A DNA stretch of 9,674 bases, taken from Chloroflexota bacterium (GTDB lineage: Bacteria > Chloroflexota > Limnocylindria > Limnocylindrales > CSP1-4). Below the pieces are notes generated by a model. That model was not told where the DNA came from. It saw nothing but the letters and a program-made list of their open reading frames with translations, and made no database searches. The DNA lies in contig PMJT01000173.1 of the NCBI GenBank assembly GCA_003158495.1, positions 1-9,674 on the forward strand, read 5' to 3'. This document shows, piece after piece, positions 7,641 through 9,674 of this stretch (position 1 is the stretch's first letter; each line of letters opens with the position of its first letter). Both the position numbers and the translations under genes were made by a program.

Positions 7641-7649
7641 ATTCTAGCA
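7641..7649 (-). promoter_or_regulatory. Extended -10 promoter for rpsF-ssb-rpsR
   Basis: TGC-TAGAAT on the minus strand: TAGAAT matches 5 of 6 of TATAAT and is preceded by TGn, the extended -10 element that compensates for the missing -35 hexamer. It predicts a leader of about 75 nt that contains the hairpin at 7586-7623 and the rpsF Shine-Dalgarno. Confidence 0.5.
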
Positions 7650-7813
7650 GGCGCAGCTCTTCGGGCGCTTCGCCCGGCCATTTCCACGTCGAGTCAAGAA
7701 CGGCGAACGGAAAGAACGCGCCGCGTGGGCGGCCCGTGCTTTACTTGTCGGCCTGGGACTTCCGCTCCTCCCCGTCCCGGGTGCCCTTGTGCAGGGTTTA
7801 CCGTCGAAGCGCC
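7650..7813. other. Divergent intergenic region, rpsF / kinase-like gene
   Basis: About 160 bp upstream of the extended -10 box of rpsF and of the plus-strand kinase-like gene. It holds a 6-bp-stem dyad CGGGCG-CTT-CGCCCG (7662-7676), possibly a protein-binding site. No convincing plus-strand -35/-10 pair is seen; TTGTGC (7788-7793) and TTTACT (7740-7745) are isolated hexamers. Confidence 0.3.
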
Positions 7814-8437
7814 GTGACCGACCATCCGATCCATGGCAATTCGCGTCTCTTCACGCGCCCAGTGAGCGTCGTCTGGCTGGCCGGGCCGGTTGGAGCGGGC
7901 AAATCCACACTGGCTCGGGCTCTGCGGGCCCTGGTCAACCCGGTAACACCAGTCGCACTGCTCGACGAGGACGAGCTGCGCAATGCCGTGGCCCATGCTT
8001 CCGGGCCAGAGTCCACCGGCGTCCCGGGTTCCGACGCGGCCTCGTCTGCGCAGCTCAGCGGTGTCGCGCTTGTGCTTGCTCATCAAGGCCTCGTCGTGAT
8101 CGTCTCCGCCGCTGGCTCCAGCCCTGCCGCCCTTACACGGAATCGCTCGTGCTTGCCGGGCTACCGAGAGATCGAGCTCCGCGCCTCCGTCGAGACGATC
8201 GCGAACCGCTCCAGGCCCCGGTCGCCGGCCGCCGCCACCCGTCCGCGGTCCCACTCGTCGTCCGACGGCTGCGTGCTCACAGCGCCCTCTCTCCAGCCTC
8301 ATCTTGTCATCGACATGGACAACCCGGAGCCGCCCGAACTGCTGGCCTTCCGCGTGGCGGTCCTCATCCCGGAATTCGTCGCTGCCGCCTCGGGCGCCGC
8401 CGGGATGGCCACGGAACGGTTCCGACGGGGCGCGTGA
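7814..8437 (+). CDS. P-loop kinase resembling adenylylsulfate kinase, degenerate
   Basis: 207-residue cytosolic protein with an APS-kinase (CysC)-like plan. Walker A is VVWLAGPVGAGKSTLARAL (19-37), where CysC usually reads WFTGLSGAGKST. LLDEDELRNAV (49-59) corresponds to the CysC LDGDxxR segment. AHQGLVVIVSAAGSS (89-103) matches the strand of LFADAGLIVIVS, and LPGYREIELRASVETIANRSR (114-134) matches the strand and helix of PGFxEVxVDTPLExCExRD. The RDPKGLY lid motif of true APS kinase is missing: this stretch is a Ser/Arg/Pro/Ala-rich run (about 133-150). The C-terminus has VIDMDNPEPPELLAFRVAVLI. The start is uncertain: GTG 7814 has no clear Shine-Dalgarno and GTG 7862 is an alternative; the frame stays open far upstream over rpsF, which is antisense shadow. 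A diverged small-molecule kinase or a decaying cysC copy are both possible. No sulfate-assimilation neighbour is present. Confidence 0.55.
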   Translation: MTDHPIHGNSRLFTRPVSVVWLAGPVGAGKSTLARALRALVNPVTPVALLDEDELRNAVAHASGPESTGVPGSDAASSAQLSGVALVLAHQGLVVIVSAAGSSPAALTRNRSCLPGYREIELRASVETIANRSRPRSPAAATRPRSHSSSDGCVLTAPSLQPHLVIDMDNPEPPELLAFRVAVLIPEFVAAASGAAGMATERFRRGA

Positions 8438-8665
8438 CGGCCCGCCGGCAGAAGCAGGCCGCTCCCGGCGCATAAGGGCCCGATCACCAGCCCCTCCGGC
8501 GCCACCTCGGAGCCCACCCTGCACCGACCTCACGGATGTCCGGCCGTACCGGAAGGGTAGGCGTGTCTCGATGGTCCGCGAGGACTACAAGGGAGCCGCG
8601 GCGCCGCTGCCCCGCGCAGGACGGCGCGGTGGTGCGTGGCACTGGGCCCCGGTCCGGCCAGGATC

Positions 8666-8703
8666 TTGCGAATTGCAACTACCACTTGCGCGAAGCATGC
8701 TTC
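8666..8703. promoter_or_regulatory. Pair of operator-like dyads
   Basis: TTGC-GAATT-GCAA (8666-8678) and the perfect 12-bp palindrome GAAGCATGCTTC (8692-8703) lie 13 bp apart. CTTGC recurs at 8665, 8685 and 8703, about two helical turns apart. The arrangement resembles a regulator binding site, but no promoter or target gene can be attached to it. Confidence 0.25.
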
Positions 8704-8925
8704 TTGCTCGGATTGGTGGGCTCTGGCGGCCCTCGAGCCAGGTTGGAAACGTTCGAAGCGCCCTACTCATAGCCGGAGTGCAAGTAAAGGCTTGGCAAGG
8801 CGGCATCGCCCCGAGGCGGCAGAGCCCGGCGACGCCCACCGAGTCAGCGCGACCGGCCCAGTCTTCCTTCCCCGCAACTACCAGGTGCAAACAGCGACGA
8901 GCGCGGTGCAGGCCCTCGGACCCGC

Positions 8926-8962
8926 GGCCCGCGCCGTTCCCCCCGGCCCGCGCCGTTCCCCC
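8926..8962. repeat. Two-copy tandem repeat, 18-19 bp unit
   Basis: GGCCCGCGCCGTTCCCCC occurs twice back to back (8926-8944 with one extra C, and 8945-8962), the copies differing only in C-run length. This is consistent with slippage duplication. It sits in non-coding sequence about 80 bp downstream of the tRNA 3' end. Confidence 0.8.
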
Positions 8963-9039
8963 GGCACCCGAGCGGAAAGGTCGCCGTACGCAGACCTCGG
9001 ATCGTGCCAACTGGACTGGACAGATGCGCGTTGGGATCG

Positions 9040-9126
9040 TGGTGCCGGAGCAGGGGTTCGAACCCTGATGCCCTTGCGGGCCGCGGAGTTTAAGTCCGCT
9101 GCGTATACCGATTCCGCCACTCCGGC
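9040..9126 (-). tRNA. tRNA-Leu (anticodon UAA)
   Basis: Complete cloverleaf read on the minus strand. The 7-bp acceptor is GCCGGAG / CTCCGGC, with a D-arm GCG...CGC and an anticodon stem GCGGA / TCCGC. The loop CTTAAAC gives anticodon UAA at 9090-9092, decoding UUA. A long class II variable arm with CCC-GCAA-GGG is typical of tRNA-Leu. The T-arm is CAGGG-TTCGAAC-CCCTG. Discriminator A and an encoded CCA end the gene (9040-9042). UUA should be rare in a genome this GC-rich, so this is likely a low-use isoacceptor. No strong promoter is seen within 60 bp upstream. Confidence 0.97.
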
Positions 9127-9375
9127 AGGACCCTAGGTTACCGTGCCGAGACGTATTCTTGGGGAGCCGCCTGCCTTGCGCCGATCGACGGCCACGCACC
9201 CGAGGCTACCCGGAGGGCGAGATCGCGCCGACAAATGGGATCAAGACCGCAGATGACTTGATCTCGGTTCTGCTAGCGCTTTCAGACTCCCAACGGAGGG
9301 CGTTTGGCAGGTGGACAGACCCTGGCACCCTGCTCTCTGGGGTCGCATGATTCTCCGCCGATAGGAGCGGGCCCA
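9127..9375. other. Intergenic stretch with a short protein-like frame
   Basis: No firm gene. A plus-strand frame ending at TGA 9348-9350 encodes a protein-like segment (TADDLISVLLALSDSQRRAF, then GRWTDPGTLLSGVA), but its only early start is TTG 9159, without a clear Shine-Dalgarno. It could be a small protein, a gene remnant or chance. It ends 25 bp before the next frame's ATG, which would suit a small operon if real. Confidence 0.25.
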
Positions 9376-9674
9376 ATGATCGCCCACGTCGGGCAAGCCT
9401 TCGAATAGTTCGGAGACGGAACGATTTCGGAGGCGGAGGTCAACGCGCTCTACGGCGTTTCCGGGTTCGCCGAGACCGACGCGATCGAATCGGCCGGTTG
9501 GTACGAAGGAAACCTGGTGGTTAGGGCTATAGCTGCGGCGCTGATCGAGGAAGACCAGACCAGGCTCAACAGTCTCGGACCGGCAATCGAATGGCTCGAG
9601 GCTGAATCACGCGGGCAGTCTCCGGCCATCCGCGACGAAGGCGAGGGGGAAAGTGGAGGCGACGAGCGGATTCG
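9376..9674 (+). pseudogene. Reading frame with in-frame amber codon, runs off window
   Basis: ATG 9376 is preceded by AGGAG 8 bp upstream (9363-9367), the best Shine-Dalgarno on the plus strand here. Ten codons (MIAHVGQAFE) are followed by TAG at 9406-9408; the same frame then stays open to the window end for 88 codons with protein-like composition: FGDGTISEAEVNALYG, AGWYEGNLVVRAIAAALIEE, LNSLGPAIEWLEAESRG, then an acidic Gly/Glu-rich end. GDGTISEAE resembles the second half of an EF-hand loop, but the first Asp positions are missing. Possible readings are a CAG-to-TAG nonsense mutation, a sequencing error, a leader peptide with re-initiation, or a start after the stop (GTG 9517 is the first in-frame GTG). 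I do not recognise the family. Confidence 0.35.

Larger units (their letters stand above)
8438..9039. other. About 600 bp without a supported gene
   Basis: Several frames stay open here on both strands, but none shows a recognisable domain or a start with a good Shine-Dalgarno, and the longest ones read through the antisense of the tRNA gene. The stretch holds two operator-like dyads (8666-8703) and a short tandem repeat (8926-8962). No RNase P, SRP or tmRNA core motif was recognised. Confidence 0.5.

Noticed and set aside
7662..7676. CGGGCG-CTT-CGCCCG dyad as a terminator
   Set aside because: No T-run on either side and no gene ends into it; it is upstream of both divergent genes.
6896..8437. 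513-residue plus-strand frame taken as one gene
   Set aside because: Its first 300 residues run antisense through ssb and rpsF; only the part from about 7814 resembles a protein family.
8536..8570. SRP RNA-like CCGGAAGG segment
   Set aside because: Only the short CCGGAAGG matches; the flanking GGTCAGG and GAAGCAGCC parts of the SRP core are absent.
8304..9068. 254-residue plus-strand frame
   Set aside because: Its end is the antisense translation of the tRNA-Leu gene (VPEQGFEP), a well-known false ORF pattern, and it overlaps the kinase-like gene.

Overview
The window is GC-rich bacterial chromosome, roughly two thirds G+C by eye, and most of it is housekeeping genes on the minus strand. 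The core is a canonical rpsF-ssb-rpsR operon (ribosomal proteins S6 and S18 with single-stranded DNA-binding protein). Downstream on the same strand come a CaCA-family sodium/calcium exchanger, a branched-chain aminotransferase (ilvE), a membrane glycosyltransferase of the GT2/cellulose-synthase-like type, and an isoleucyl-tRNA synthetase (ileS) cut by the left window edge. The HxxH-variant IleRS with a 'QMHKS' loop, the extended S6 tail and the GC content would fit a deep-branching lineage such as Chloroflexota. That assignment is inferred from impressions of the protein families and is not proven.

Layout from left to right: 1-2025 (-) ileS, 3' end missing; 2193-3926 (-) GT2 glycosyltransferase, whose GTG start overlaps the ilvE stop by 8 bp; 3919-4893 (-) ilvE, with a TATACT -10-like box just upstream; 4993-6036 (-) sodium/calcium exchanger; 6286-6570 (-) rpsR; 6647-7096 (-) ssb; 7130-7558 (-) rpsF. 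The rpsF leader holds an extended -10 box and a 7-bp hairpin that could be an S6:S18 autoregulatory element. From 7559 to 7813 is a divergent intergenic region, followed by a plus-strand P-loop kinase resembling adenylylsulfate kinase (7814-8437). A stretch of about 600 bp without a convincing gene follows, with two operator-like dyads and a short tandem repeat. Then come a tRNA-Leu(UAA) on the minus strand (9040-9126), a second poorly coding stretch, and at the right edge a plus-strand reading frame with an excellent ribosome binding site but an in-frame amber codon at codon 11.

The genes do not form a single pathway. rpsF-ssb-rpsR couples ribosome assembly with DNA replication and repair. 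ilvE (last step of Leu/Ile/Val synthesis) and ileS (isoleucine charging) share the branched-chain amino-acid theme, with the glycosyltransferase translationally coupled between them. I see no CRISPR array, insertion sequence, phage module or obvious defence system, and I do not see a clearly new biological system. The most notable points are the interrupted reading frame at the right edge, the degenerate APS-kinase-like gene, the candidate rpsF leader element and the unusual IleRS signature motifs.
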